From the NCBI GenBank assembly GCA_030539115.1, contig JAUNSR010000027.1, positions 1 to 40,097 of the forward strand: a stretch of DNA of 40,097 nucleotides, in the 5' to 3' direction. Positions 16,323 to 24,515 of the stretch are shown here, in pieces. The notes under the pieces were generated by a model. It saw nothing but the letters and a program-made list of their open reading frames with translations. It made no database searches and was not told the DNA's origin. The stretch's first letter is position 1, and the number at the start of each line of letters is the position of its first letter. The stretch is from Bacteroidales bacterium. GTDB taxonomy: Bacteria > Bacteroidota > Bacteroidia > Bacteroidales > JAUNSR01. The position numbers were made by a program, and so were the translations under genes.

Positions 16323-17726
16323 TTATATAAACAATTGTCGAAGCAAATATTCCTTTTGCCGTTTAAGATTATCAATGTATTGCAACTCATTTTTTATTTT
16401 TCTTTCTATAAGTTCAAATATACAACAGATTTCCTGTTGAACGGATATTGAAGGTATTGAAAATTGACTCTTCCCTAAGGCTGTTTGATTGATGCTTGCT
16501 TGTGAGACAGCTTTATTGCATATAGTTTGGAAATGGTTTATTGCCTTATCCGTACAGAGAAGCAAATGAAGAAAATAAGGTTTTATTACATCTATATTAG
16601 GTATTATTCGTAAAAGGTTCATACCATGATAAAGTCCGTAATCTTTATCTATATAAGCTGTATTGCCTATATACTGAACGCTATTGATGTTACTAAATAG
16701 TATATCGCCAATGTTTAACTTATAGCTTTCATTGATTTCTTGTACGTAACCAATACGTAGCATATCGATGCAATGTTTGCTAATTGTTTCTATGCGTGAG
16801 ACCTTGTAAGGTGTTGGACCGCTAACCTGACTTCCAGAATAGCCACATTTAATTTTGGCTAAATCGTTTAATTCATAGATCGTCCAATCTTTTCCTGGAT
16901 TTAGTAGGAGGTGGTTAAGTCCTTTGATTAAGGATTGCAGCTTCTCAATGATTTTGTTTTGGGTAGCGATGCGCTCGTCAAGCAAGAACAAAAGCTTTGC
17001 GATTCTATTCTGTTCGGCTAATGCCGGATAGAACAGCTGAATTGTTTTAAGTTCAGTTTTATTAAATTTTAATTGCCTACTTGCTCCAACTATTTTAACC
17101 AATGCTTTTGCAAAAGCATTGGTGTTAACTCTATAAAAAAAGAAAGATGTTGAATTATTTTTAGACCGAAGCAAAATGGCATTTGGTCCTAAAACATTTT
17201 TATCATACGGAAATGTTTTTGGAGTAACATAGTATGCCTCTCCAATATTTATACCAATATTGGGTAGCAGAACAGCTTCTTTATCAAGAGTGACTCGCCA
17301 GAGGAGATCAAATGCTTTCTTGTCAACATATACAAAATCTGGATTGCTAAATTCATTCTTTACATCTACGATGCGTACCAATTGTGCATATAACGGGACA
17401 TCAGAATATACAATATTTTCACGAAGAGAAGCAAAACTTCCAGCAGCAACAAAATCTGTAATTGTTTCACATATCTCCCCAATCGAATATTCTTTCCACT
17501 CTCCCTTGAACTCTGGGAATCTCAGATTTGGAACATTGCTCTTCGAGCGAAGTTCCGCACGCTCGGCATTGCTCAAACAGGTTTGGCACTGCTCTCGCTT
17601 AGTTGGAACATAGAGGTTTTTATTGTTGTTATTATTTACCATTAAGGATTCAACTGAATGTTCTATCAACTGGTCGCTGTTTACGACTGGTTGTATACTT
17701 GTTATATTATTATTGCTTTCGCTCAT
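16323..17726 (-). CDS. hsdS: Type I restriction-modification specificity subunit HsdS (expressed copy)
   Basis: The start is taken at ATG 17726 (M-S-E-S-N-N-N-I), giving 467 residues; an in-frame ATG at 17765 would add 13. After an Asn-rich leader comes the outer repeat block (V-P-T-K-R-E-Q to F-K-G-E-W-K), a first target-recognition domain, the central conserved helix L-D-E-R-I-A-T-Q-N-K-I-I-E-K-L-Q-S-L, a second recognition domain starting W-T-I-Y-E-L-N-D-L-A-K-I-K-C-G, and a C-terminal conserved helix (L-K-R-Q-K-E-Y-L-L-R-Q-L-F-I). This is the complete two-domain HsdS layout for a bipartite target. It is downstream of hsdM on the same strand, and the sequence from 17612 down to 16323 can be exchanged with the silent cassette by inversion. 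Confidence 0.93.
   Translation of the reverse strand: MSESNNNITSIQPVVNSDQLIEHSVESLMVNNNNNKNLYVPTKREQCQTCLSNAERAELRSKSNVPNLRFPEFKGEWKEYSIGEICETITDFVAAGSFASLRENIVYSDVPLYAQLVRIVDVKNEFSNPDFVYVDKKAFDLLWRVTLDKEAVLLPNIGINIGEAYYVTPKTFPYDKNVLGPNAILLRSKNNSTSFFFYRVNTNAFAKALVKIVGASRQLKFNKTELKTIQLFYPALAEQNRIAKLLFLLDERIATQNKIIEKLQSLIKGLNHLLLNPGKDWTIYELNDLAKIKCGYSGSQVSGPTPYKVSRIETISKHCIDMLRIGYVQEINESYKLNIGDILFSNINSVQYIGNTAYIDKDYGLYHGMNLLRIIPNIDVIKPYFLHLLLCTDKAINHFQTICNKAVSQASINQTALGKSQFSIPSISVQQEICCIFELIERKIKNELQYIDNLKRQKEYLLRQLFI
16917..16985 (-). repeat. Inner inverted repeat (69 bp), copy in expressed hsdS
   Basis: Exact reverse complement of 16121-16189, coding for the central conserved helix of the expressed HsdS. 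Confidence 0.95.
17492..17612 (-). repeat. Outer inverted repeat (121 bp), copy in expressed hsdS
   Basis: Reverse complement of 15530-15650, at the junction between the HsdS N-terminal leader and its first target-recognition domain. Confidence 0.95.
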
Positions 17727-17759
17727 ATTTACGATACTTCTTCTGTTCCTCTTTTGAAT

Positions 17760-17889
17760 ACACAATTTGTGACTTCAAATTGTTCTTTTTTCTTTCAAGG
17801 TCGCAATTTGCAGTCATGGATATTCTAAAAATGGTAATCACAATTTGTGATAACTTTATTTTAAAATTGAATATTGCAATTTGCGATAT
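17760..17889. repeat. Four near-palindromic CAATTTG repeats between hsdM and hsdS
   Basis: ACACAATTTGTGA (17760), TCGCAATTTGCAGT (17801), ATCACAATTTGTGAT (17837) and TTGCAATTTGCGA (17874) share a core C[AG]CAATTTG[CT]-like near-palindrome with centres 36-41 bp apart. They fill the hsdM-hsdS spacer. They could be an operator or binding array for a dimeric regulator, or the relic of a degenerate gene; the overlapping 60-codon minus-strand ORF (17710-17892) has no recognisable family. Confidence 0.5.
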
Positions 17890-17898
17890 CAAGTTTTA

Positions 17899-19455
17899 TT
17901 ACTCTATCAAACCTAATTCTTTCAAATAACCTTCAATTTCCACATCAAGTTCTGCTCGTTTTGCTTCCAAATTCTTTATTGCTGCCATAACAGCTTTTAA
18001 GTCTATTGGTTCTTCTTCCTCAAAAGTATCTACATAACGAGGAATATTTAGGTTGTAATCATTCTCTGCAACCTCTGTAAGTGAAGCCAAATGACTATAT
18101 TTTTCTATTTCAGAACGATTCCGATATGTTTCAATAAGTTTTTTTATATGTTCCGGGCGAAGTTTATTTTGGGTTTTTACCTTTTCGAATTCTTTGCTTG
18201 CATCAATAAAAAGAATGTTATCGTCTTCTTTACGGCATTTTTTCATTACAAGAATACAAGTAGGAATACTTGTGCCATAAAATATATTTGCAGGCAGTCC
18301 AATAATAGCATCAATGTAGTTTTTCTTCTCAATAAGAAATCTACGAATTACCCCTTCTGCATTTCCACGAAACAAAACCCCGTGTGGAGCTATACAAGCC
18401 ATTGTTCCTCCTTCATTTAGATGATAAATCATATGCAAAATGAAAGCGTAGTCGGCAGTTTTCCTTGGAGCTAAACGTCCTACTTTGCTGAAACGGTCAT
18501 CATTGTTGAATTTCTCTTCACTTGCACTCCATTCAGCAGAAAAAGGAGGATTAGCAACGACGGCATCGAATGTAGCTTCACCAAAAGCATCCGCTTCAAG
18601 TGTATCTCCATTTTCTATTCTAAAGTTACTGAATTTTATGCCGTGAAGCAGCATATTCATTCGAGCTAAATTATAGGTGGTATGGTTCTTTTCCTGCCCA
18701 AATATTTCAACAGCATCACCTATATGAGCTGCTCGAATCAGCAAAGAGCCACTGCCGCAAGTTGGGTCATAAACATTTCGAAGATGTTCGTGCCCTGTTG
18801 TAACTATTTCAGCTAAAATCTGGCTAACTTCCTGAGGAGTATAGAATTCTCCTGCTTTTTTGCCGGCTCCTGCAGCAAACTGACCAATCATATATTCGTA
18901 AGCATCTCCAAGCACATCTATTTGGTTAGCGGCTTCGGCTCCGAAGTCAATCTCATCGAGAGCCAAAAGAACGTTGCTGATGAGTCGGTTTTTGTCGTCA
19001 GCAGTCTTTCCCAATTTAGGAGAAGCCAAATCGATATCTGAAAAAAGTCCGCCAAAATTGTCTTCACTGTCATTGCCGAGTGTGCTGTTTTCAATGCGTT
19101 TTAATGAATGTTCAAGGATTGGCAATACATTCTCTTTATTATTCACCATAGAAATAATTGAAGAGAATAGGTGTTGAGGTTCAACGAAATAACCTATATT
19201 ATCTAAGCATTCTTTTTTTACATCTTTCTGCAACTCCTTTGCTTCATCGTCAGTTTTATTCCACAATTCTTTGAATGTAATTTCATCATTTTCTAAAGCC
19301 TTATCTGAAAATGTCTCAATTTTTTCTGATAGGTATTTATAAAAAATAAATCCCAAAGTGAAATACATAAAATCGCCGGCTGACATATTCCCTCTTAGGC
19401 TATTTGCTGCTGCCCAAAGTTGGGTGCGGAGTTTCTGTTGAAGTTCTTCGCTCAT
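17899..19455 (-). CDS. hsdM: Type I restriction-modification DNA methyltransferase subunit HsdM
   Basis: The 518-residue protein has the HsdM N-terminal helical domain (start E-E-L-Q-Q-K-L-R-T-Q-L-W-A-A-A, then F-I-F-Y-K-Y-L-S-E-K near residue 37) and a gamma-class N6-adenine methyltransferase fold. The AdoMet site is in D-P-T-C-G-S-G-S-L-L at 230-239, and the catalytic N-P-P-F is at 302-305. G-E-F-Y-T-P-Q-E-V at 202-210 is the usual conserved block ahead of the fold. The length is typical. With HsdS it forms an M2S methylase. It is followed on the same strand by hsdS, 172 bp away. No hsdR gene lies on either side in the window, so methylation without restriction, or an HsdR encoded elsewhere, must be considered. 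Confidence 0.95.
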   Translation of the reverse strand: MSEELQQKLRTQLWAAANSLRGNMSAGDFMYFTLGFIFYKYLSEKIETFSDKALENDEITFKELWNKTDDEAKELQKDVKKECLDNIGYFVEPQHLFSSIISMVNNKENVLPILEHSLKRIENSTLGNDSEDNFGGLFSDIDLASPKLGKTADDKNRLISNVLLALDEIDFGAEAANQIDVLGDAYEYMIGQFAAGAGKKAGEFYTPQEVSQILAEIVTTGHEHLRNVYDPTCGSGSLLIRAAHIGDAVEIFGQEKNHTTYNLARMNMLLHGIKFSNFRIENGDTLEADAFGEATFDAVVANPPFSAEWSASEEKFNNDDRFSKVGRLAPRKTADYAFILHMIYHLNEGGTMACIAPHGVLFRGNAEGVIRRFLIEKKNYIDAIIGLPANIFYGTSIPTCILVMKKCRKEDDNILFIDASKEFEKVKTQNKLRPEHIKKLIETYRNRSEIEKYSHLASLTEVAENDYNLNIPRYVDTFEEEEPIDLKAVMAAIKNLEAKRAELDVEIEGYLKELGLIE

Positions 19456-19644
19456 AAATATATTGTAATTCTTAAATTAATGAATGATTATTATGGAGAT
19501 TTATACTGTGTTTAATCAAGATACCCTAAAGTTGTAATTTGTGTGTATATTTTAATACGTTACTATTATGTTACTATTACTTTACATATCCCATACGTTT
19601 CAGGATATTCTGCAGCTCCTTTTCTTAAATTCTGATAATCCATT

Positions 19645-20265
19645 TTATTCCTCAAGATAGCCCCCGTCTATGTTTACTCCGTTGTAGAAATACTTATATC
19701 CATCCTTGATATAGGAAATCTGATTTGGATAAACATCGATAAATTTTTTTATCAAATCGTTATATTCCTGCTCAGTTGCTTCGTCTTTAACGGATTTGGA
19801 CCAATAGAACTGCCAAAACTGCAACTGATAGCCTTTTCTTAGAGTCTTTAAGCTCTTCATTATATCATCACCATTGCTCGTCATCTTTTTATGAAGCAGT
19901 GATTGAAGATAGTTTGGAGCATCAGCCCAAAATTCAGCTCCTATAGATAAATTAATTAGCTTTTTGAAATAGATGCTGTCGGCTATAGTTTTAAGTTTCC
20001 CAAATGCATTTATATGATTATACGAATTATTATACATAGTTAAATCATCATCCAAGTTTGTAAACTGATAGGTAACTATAAATTCTCCCCATGTATTTGG
20101 AAAAGCATTGAAAAAGTTTTTTTCTGCCTCTTTTGATTCAGAAGCCTTAACCAATGCTTCATAAGCCTTGTTTAGTTTTAAATTGTCAATATGATAATAT
20201 TGAGCTTTAATTGATGATGCAGCACATATTGCAAAGCATATAAAAATGACGAGTTTTTTCTTCAT
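19645..20265 (-). CDS. Secreted protein of unknown function
   Basis: The start is placed at ATG 20265 because M-K-K-K-L-V-I-F-I-C-F-A-I-C-A-A-S-S-I-K-A-Q is a proper signal peptide; the longer frame to 20331 would put 22 extra residues before it. The mature part (about 185 residues) is helical and aromatic-rich, with segments A-F-P-N-T-W-G-E-F-I and W-Q-F-Y-W-S-K-S. I recognise no family, though the layout is like small periplasmic helical proteins of Bacteroidota. It lies upstream of hsdM on the same strand but 190 bp away with its own 5' region, and it is probably unrelated to the restriction locus. Confidence 0.65.
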   Translation of the reverse strand: MKKKLVIFICFAICAASSIKAQYYHIDNLKLNKAYEALVKASESKEAEKNFFNAFPNTWGEFIVTYQFTNLDDDLTMYNNSYNHINAFGKLKTIADSIYFKKLINLSIGAEFWADAPNYLQSLLHKKMTSNGDDIMKSLKTLRKGYQLQFWQFYWSKSVKDEATEQEYNDLIKKFIDVYPNQISYIKDGYKYFYNGVNIDGGYLEE

Positions 20266-20580
20266 TGCAATTAATTTAAGGTGTGTATTAAATATTATAA
20301 CTCTACATTGATTATTGAATGTTTCTATCAATAAATGTAGTTGTATATTGTCTCAAATGTGTTTTTGCAATCGCTTAATATTATAATATTGTTAAAATTT
20401 AACACGCGCAATATAGATTTACAAAAAAATGTTTAACAGCCAACTGGTATTGATGTAATTAATAAATTTTTAAGGTATTAAATACAAGTATTAATTTTTA
20501 GTTGCTCTTATTACAATTATTTACTTCAATTTAAAAATTATTATTAATCATTTTTCTGTTATACTTATGTAAGTTAAAAT

Positions 20581-20618
20581 ATATATTATAGTATTTAAAA
20601 TTAAATACTATAATATAT
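20581..20618. repeat. Perfect 17-bp AT-rich hairpin
   Basis: ATATATTATAGTATTTA at 20581-20597 pairs with its exact reverse complement at 20602-20618 over a 4-nt loop. A further partial copy of one arm (AAATACTATA) follows at 20625-20634. It may extrude as a cruciform or mark the end of an element; there is no T tract typical of a terminator. Confidence 0.6.
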
Positions 20619-20940
20619 TGTGAAAAATACTATAGTGTTTTAAAATTTTGACTGATGAAAATTTCAAAATCATCAATTAAAATTAAACGTGGGTCAATTA
20701 TAATCACGAATTGGTCAATTGGAATTATACAGTGGTTTATAAAGATTGCAATAAGGCTAATAGGAACACTGCATTAAATTACTGCAACAATGATGTGTGG
20801 TATCGTGAGCTTTAGCTGTAGAATCAGGGTTCCGGCATTTAATGTTGGAGCAATGTAATCAAATAGGCAAATCCTTCACTCAGTATAAAGGGTTTCATAA
20901 AGTTTTTAGAATATCCTTATTAGCAAAAACATAGATGATG

Positions 20941-20972
20941 TTTATGAGAATAAAAAAAAGTTCCTACCTTTG
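20941..20972 (+). promoter_or_regulatory. Promoter of sulP
   Basis: TTTA at 20941-20944 and TACCTTTG at 20965-20972 are spaced by 20 nt, matching the Bacteroidota -33/-7 consensus with one mismatch. The start site would be near 20979, leaving a leader of about 200 nt, which is long for a simple promoter. A hairpin GATATCTC...GAGATATA lies near 21110-21132. Confidence 0.6.
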
Positions 20973-21179
20973 CACGCTCAAAATATGACCTCTGTGAAAA
21001 GGTTTTTATCTCCTCATTCCGTGCCTGACTCAAAGCATGCCATGATCTGATAATTGAAAGGAATAAACAAATAAGTTTTTAAAATAAAACCGCCAAAGCT
21101 CACTAAAATTGATATCTCCATCATGAGATATATAAATGACGTATTTATACCTTGATATTAAAAATTAAATTATATGTAA

Positions 21180-22856
21180 ATGAAAGCGTTTGATTTCACA
21201 CCAAGGCTGTTCGAGTCTTTAAAAAACTACAACAAGACAGATTTCATGTCCGATTTAATGGCGGGAATAATTGTGGGCATAGTGGCCCTTCCTTTAGCCA
21301 TTGCTTTTGGTATTGCTTCCGGAGTGTCTCCTGAAAAAGGTATCATCACTGCTATTATTGCAGGCTTTATCATCTCTTTCTTAGGCGGAACCAAGGTTCA
21401 GATAGGTGGGCCGACAGGTGCATTTATTGTGATTGTGTATGGCATTATACAGCAATATGGAGAAAAAGGGCTGATTGTTGCCACAATTCTTGCCGGGATA
21501 ATATTGGTAATGATGGGGGTATTGAAATTGGGAACCATAATAAAATTCATACCATATCCTATTGTGGTTGGGTTTACAAGCGGTATTGCAGTAACAATCT
21601 TTACAACTCAGATAAAGGACCTGTTTGGTCTTACAATTGACAATGTCCCTGCAGAGTTTCTACAAAAATTGGTTGTTTATGCCCGTCATTTCTCTACAAT
21701 TGATATATGGTGCACAGTGATAGGCATTTTAAGCGTTGCCATAATTGCATATACTCCAAAATTCTCAAAGAAGATACCCGGTTCATTGGTGGCAATAGTT
21801 GTGATGACCATAGTTGCTTATTTATTGAACAACTTTACAGGCATTCATGTAGAAACAATTGGCGACCGTTTCCAGATTAATCCATCTTTACCATCAGCAC
21901 AAGTGCCCGAAATGAGCTGGGAAGTTGTAAAAGGACTGTTTCCTGCGGCAATAACAATAGCCATTTTGGGAGCAATTGAGAGCCTTCTTTCGGCAACGGT
22001 AGCCGACGGTGTGATTGGCGACAAGCATAATTCAAATACCGAGCTTATCGCTCAGGGAGCTGCAAATATAATAACTCCGTTTTTTGGAGGTATCCCTGCG
22101 ACGGGAGCGATAGCCAGAACAATGACCAATATCAATAACGGAGGTAGAACACCGGTAGCGGGTATTATCCATGCTTTTGTTTTGCTTTTGATACTTCTTT
22201 GTCTTGGTGATCTTACAAAACAGATTCCAATGGCATGTCTTGCCGGCGTATTGGTGATTGTATCCTACAACATGAGTGAATGGCGCACTTTCAAGGCTCT
22301 TTTAAAGGGTACAAAGTCTGATATTACAGTGCTTCTCGTAACATTCTTCTTGACCGTGCTTTTCGATCTTACAATCGCCATAGAGGTTGGCTTGGTGATA
22401 GCTTGTCTTTTGTTTATGCGCCGTGTTGCAGAGACTACAAATATTTCAGTTCTTACAGATGAGATTAACCCAAAACACGAGAGTGATATTGCTTCAAATG
22501 AGAAGCTGATAATTCCATCGGGCGTTGAGGTTTACGAGATTGACGGTCCATACTTTTTTGGTATTGCAAACAAGTTTGAAGAGGAGATGAGAAATCTCGG
22601 CGACCGTCCAAGGATAAGGATTATCCGTATGCGTAAGGTCCCTTTTGTCGATTCAACAGGTCTTCACAATCTTGAGATGTTTGTTGACAAGTCAAAGAAG
22701 GAGGGCATTATGATTATCCTTTCAGGTGTAAGGGAAAATGTACTGGTGTCACTGAAAAACAGCAAAGTTTATGGTATGGTTGGAGAGCATAATATATTCT
22801 CTCATATCAACGGTGCTGTAGCAAAGGCTGAGGAGATTGTAAAGCAGAATTCGTAA
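21180..22856 (+). CDS. SulP family inorganic anion transporter with STAS domain
   Basis: A 558-residue SulP/SLC26 transporter. The N-terminal signature D-L-M-A-G-I-I-V-G-I-V-A-L-P-L-A-I-A-F-G is at about 25-44, followed by many membrane spans including the conserved G-G-T-K-V-Q-I-G-G-P-T-G-A-F near 69-82, and the late E-S-L-L-S-A-T-V-A-D helix. A cytoplasmic STAS domain occupies about residues 440-555, with V-D-S-T-G-L-H-N-L-E at its phosphorylatable-serine position. The family moves sulfate, bicarbonate or other anions, and the substrate cannot be read from sequence. No carbonic anhydrase or sulfate assimilation gene is adjacent. It is monocistronic, with a promoter at 20941-20972 and a terminator at 22893-22936. 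Confidence 0.92.
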   Translation: MKAFDFTPRLFESLKNYNKTDFMSDLMAGIIVGIVALPLAIAFGIASGVSPEKGIITAIIAGFIISFLGGTKVQIGGPTGAFIVIVYGIIQQYGEKGLIVATILAGIILVMMGVLKLGTIIKFIPYPIVVGFTSGIAVTIFTTQIKDLFGLTIDNVPAEFLQKLVVYARHFSTIDIWCTVIGILSVAIIAYTPKFSKKIPGSLVAIVVMTIVAYLLNNFTGIHVETIGDRFQINPSLPSAQVPEMSWEVVKGLFPAAITIAILGAIESLLSATVADGVIGDKHNSNTELIAQGAANIITPFFGGIPATGAIARTMTNINNGGRTPVAGIIHAFVLLLILLCLGDLTKQIPMACLAGVLVIVSYNMSEWRTFKALLKGTKSDITVLLVTFFLTVLFDLTIAIEVGLVIACLLFMRRVAETTNISVLTDEINPKHESDIASNEKLIIPSGVEVYEIDGPYFFGIANKFEEEMRNLGDRPRIRIIRMRKVPFVDSTGLHNLEMFVDKSKKEGIMIILSGVRENVLVSLKNSKVYGMVGEHNIFSHINGAVAKAEEIVKQNS

Positions 22857-22892
22857 GAGAGATATTTCTTTTGAAATAAATAATACAAAAAC

Positions 22893-22936
22893 AGTGCGTT
22901 TAAAGGCTTAATAAGTTTTTAAACGCACTTCTTGTT
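22893..22936 (+). terminator. Rho-independent terminator of sulP
   Basis: AGTGCGTTTAAA at 22893-22904 pairs exactly with TTTAAACGCACT at 22918-22929; a T-rich stretch (TCTTGTTTT) follows. Confidence 0.8.
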
Positions 22937-23365
22937 TTAATATGCTGTCAAATAGAGTGGAACTAAATGTTTGAAAAACGATTTTATTCTTAATCGTTGT
23001 AATGCCATTTTCAGTATCAGAAGAGAGGATGTCATTGGCTGTTGAATCTTTATATTCATTTGTGTAAGAGCCGGGAAACCGAGCCCGGAAAGTAGAGCTT
23101 TTGCCATATTGAAACTCAACTCAGATATCTTCGCTGCAAAGATTTACAATGTCAATCTTTTCATTGTTATTTTCTGTCGAAGAATTTGTAAATAAAAATA
23201 TTAAACACAGAAAAAAGATTGTTTTAAGGTTTATGTGCACAAGTATTATAACCTTTGATATTTATCCTGTTTGGAGATAAATATAAATAATTATACAATA
23301 AAAAATTAATAAGACAGCGGGTGAAATCATATCATTTGAAATATAAGCTTTTTATATAAAGTAAA
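22937..23365. other. Intergenic region between convergent sulP and the Er-VIT gene
   Basis: About 430 bp. A 60-codon minus-strand ORF (22937-23119) contains S-G-L-G-F-P-A-L-T-Q-M-N-I, which I could not assign. Its length and lack of a promoter make it unsupported. The rest is AT-rich with no structure I can name. Confidence 0.35.
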
Positions 23366-24277
23366 TTATATATTTATTCCGCTGAAATGCTTAAGTAAAA
23401 GTCCTATTGTAAAACTTACCGCGGCGACAGACATGCTTATTCCAATCATCTCTAAGAACCTTTTCCAAAATGGGACACTTTTGGATATGGCATAGTAGAA
23501 ATTGAAAAAAGCAACGACCAGAGTGCCTGATATTAAACTTAAAACAAGAGAAGCTACATTATTTGAAATAAAAATAAATGGAAACAGAAGCAGCGTTACT
23601 GTGAATAAATATGTAATAAATGTATAGGTGGCTGCTGCCAATGAATTTTTCACACTGTTTATAGTCCTTTCAGACATATATTCAGAAGCTCCCATTGATA
23701 AAGATGCTGCTATCCCGGTGATAGCTCCTGCCATAGCAGTCACTTTATGATTGGAAAAAGCAAAGGCAAATCCGGCAAGGGCGCCTGTAAATTCTATAAT
23801 TGCGTCGTTCAAACCAAGTACAACAGCGTTCATATATGAAAGTCTCTTTTCATCAATCATATTTATAAGGACAGCTTCATATTTTTCGCCGTCGACCATT
23901 CTTTTTCTGATAATATCCTCTTTGGATTTTTCAACCTCCAGCAAGTTTTTATTATCTATTTCAACCTCCTCGATTTTTTCCTTGCCAATCTCGATAATTC
24001 GCTTTTCACCGCATTCAAGAAGCTTAATTCCAAAGGTAATGCCGAATATCCTTGAAATAAGGTAAAAGACAAACTCCCTGGTTTTATATGATGAAACTTC
24101 TGTGTCTGTGAGAGCCATCACGTTTTTATAATGCTTTAGCTCCTCATTCGACAAATCAACGAGTATGTTTTTATTCTTCTCATCCTTGCATATTGAGGCG
24201 AGCCTTTTGTAAAGTAGGCTCATGGTAAGCTCCTCTTTCTGAAATTTAAGTAAAGCATTTTTTTTCTGGATATCCAT
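23366..24277 (-). CDS. VIT1/CCC1 family membrane protein with N-terminal rubrerythrin-like domain (Er-VIT)
   Basis: A 303-residue protein joining a ferritin-like helical domain to a VIT1/CCC1 metal transporter. Residues 1-80 are helical with E-E-L and L-K-H-Y patterns (K-F-Q-K-E-E-L-T near 12, L-S-N-E-E-L-K-H-Y near 42) fitting an erythrin-type domain. From about residue 145 the VIT module begins: N-A-V-V-L-G-L-N-D-A-I-I-E-F-T-G-A-L-A-G, then S-L-S-M-G-A-S-E-Y-M-S, and about five membrane helices. VIT proteins export iron or manganese to lower cytosolic metal, and the erythrin domain may bind the metal. This role is inferred from family. The gene is convergent with sulP and monocistronic. Confidence 0.85.
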   Translation of the reverse strand: MDIQKKNALLKFQKEELTMSLLYKRLASICKDEKNKNILVDLSNEELKHYKNVMALTDTEVSSYKTREFVFYLISRIFGITFGIKLLECGEKRIIEIGKEKIEEVEIDNKNLLEVEKSKEDIIRKRMVDGEKYEAVLINMIDEKRLSYMNAVVLGLNDAIIEFTGALAGFAFAFSNHKVTAMAGAITGIAASLSMGASEYMSERTINSVKNSLAAATYTFITYLFTVTLLLFPFIFISNNVASLVLSLISGTLVVAFFNFYYAISKSVPFWKRFLEMIGISMSVAAVSFTIGLLLKHFSGINI

Positions 24278-24452
24278 TCTTTAGATTTATGATCGATTTG
24301 TTTTTTATATGGACAAGTCATATAAAATATTAAACACATAATCAATAAGTTTTGTTAATCGGATAATTATTAATAGAATAAAAGCCAATGTAAAAGATGT
24401 ATACTGAAAATGTTTTAATGCAAAGATTAAACATCATGTGGCGGAAAATAAA

Positions 24453-24495
24453 AAGTCACCTGTTTTTCAATTTTGAAAAACAGGTGACTTAAAAA
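24453..24495. terminator. Bidirectional hairpin terminator
   Basis: AAGTCACCTGTTTTTCAA at 24453-24470 pairs exactly with 24473-24490, an 18-bp perfect stem with a 2-nt loop. A-rich sequence precedes it and AAAAAAT follows. It ends the minus-strand GNAT-like gene. Confidence 0.85.
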
Positions 24496-24515
24496 ATATC
24501 GTTTATTGTAATCGG

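Larger units (their letters stand above)
20332..21179. other. 848-bp intergenic region upstream of sulP
   Basis: No gene is supported here. It contains a 17-bp perfect hairpin (20581-20597 with 20602-20618, loop of 4), a pair of GGTCAATT repeats at about 20691-20722 that resembles an insertion-sequence end, a Bacteroidota promoter at 20941-20972 and a leader of about 200 nt before sulP. Confidence 0.6.

Noticed and set aside
17710..17892. 60-codon minus-strand ORF between hsdM and hsdS
   Set aside because: No recognised family, and its frame overlaps the hsdS start region; the near-palindromic repeats explain the sequence better. A decayed gene cannot be excluded.
23751..24065. 104-codon plus-strand ORF
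   Set aside because: Antisense to the Er-VIT gene; low-complexity Ser/Phe-rich composition typical of reverse reading of helices.
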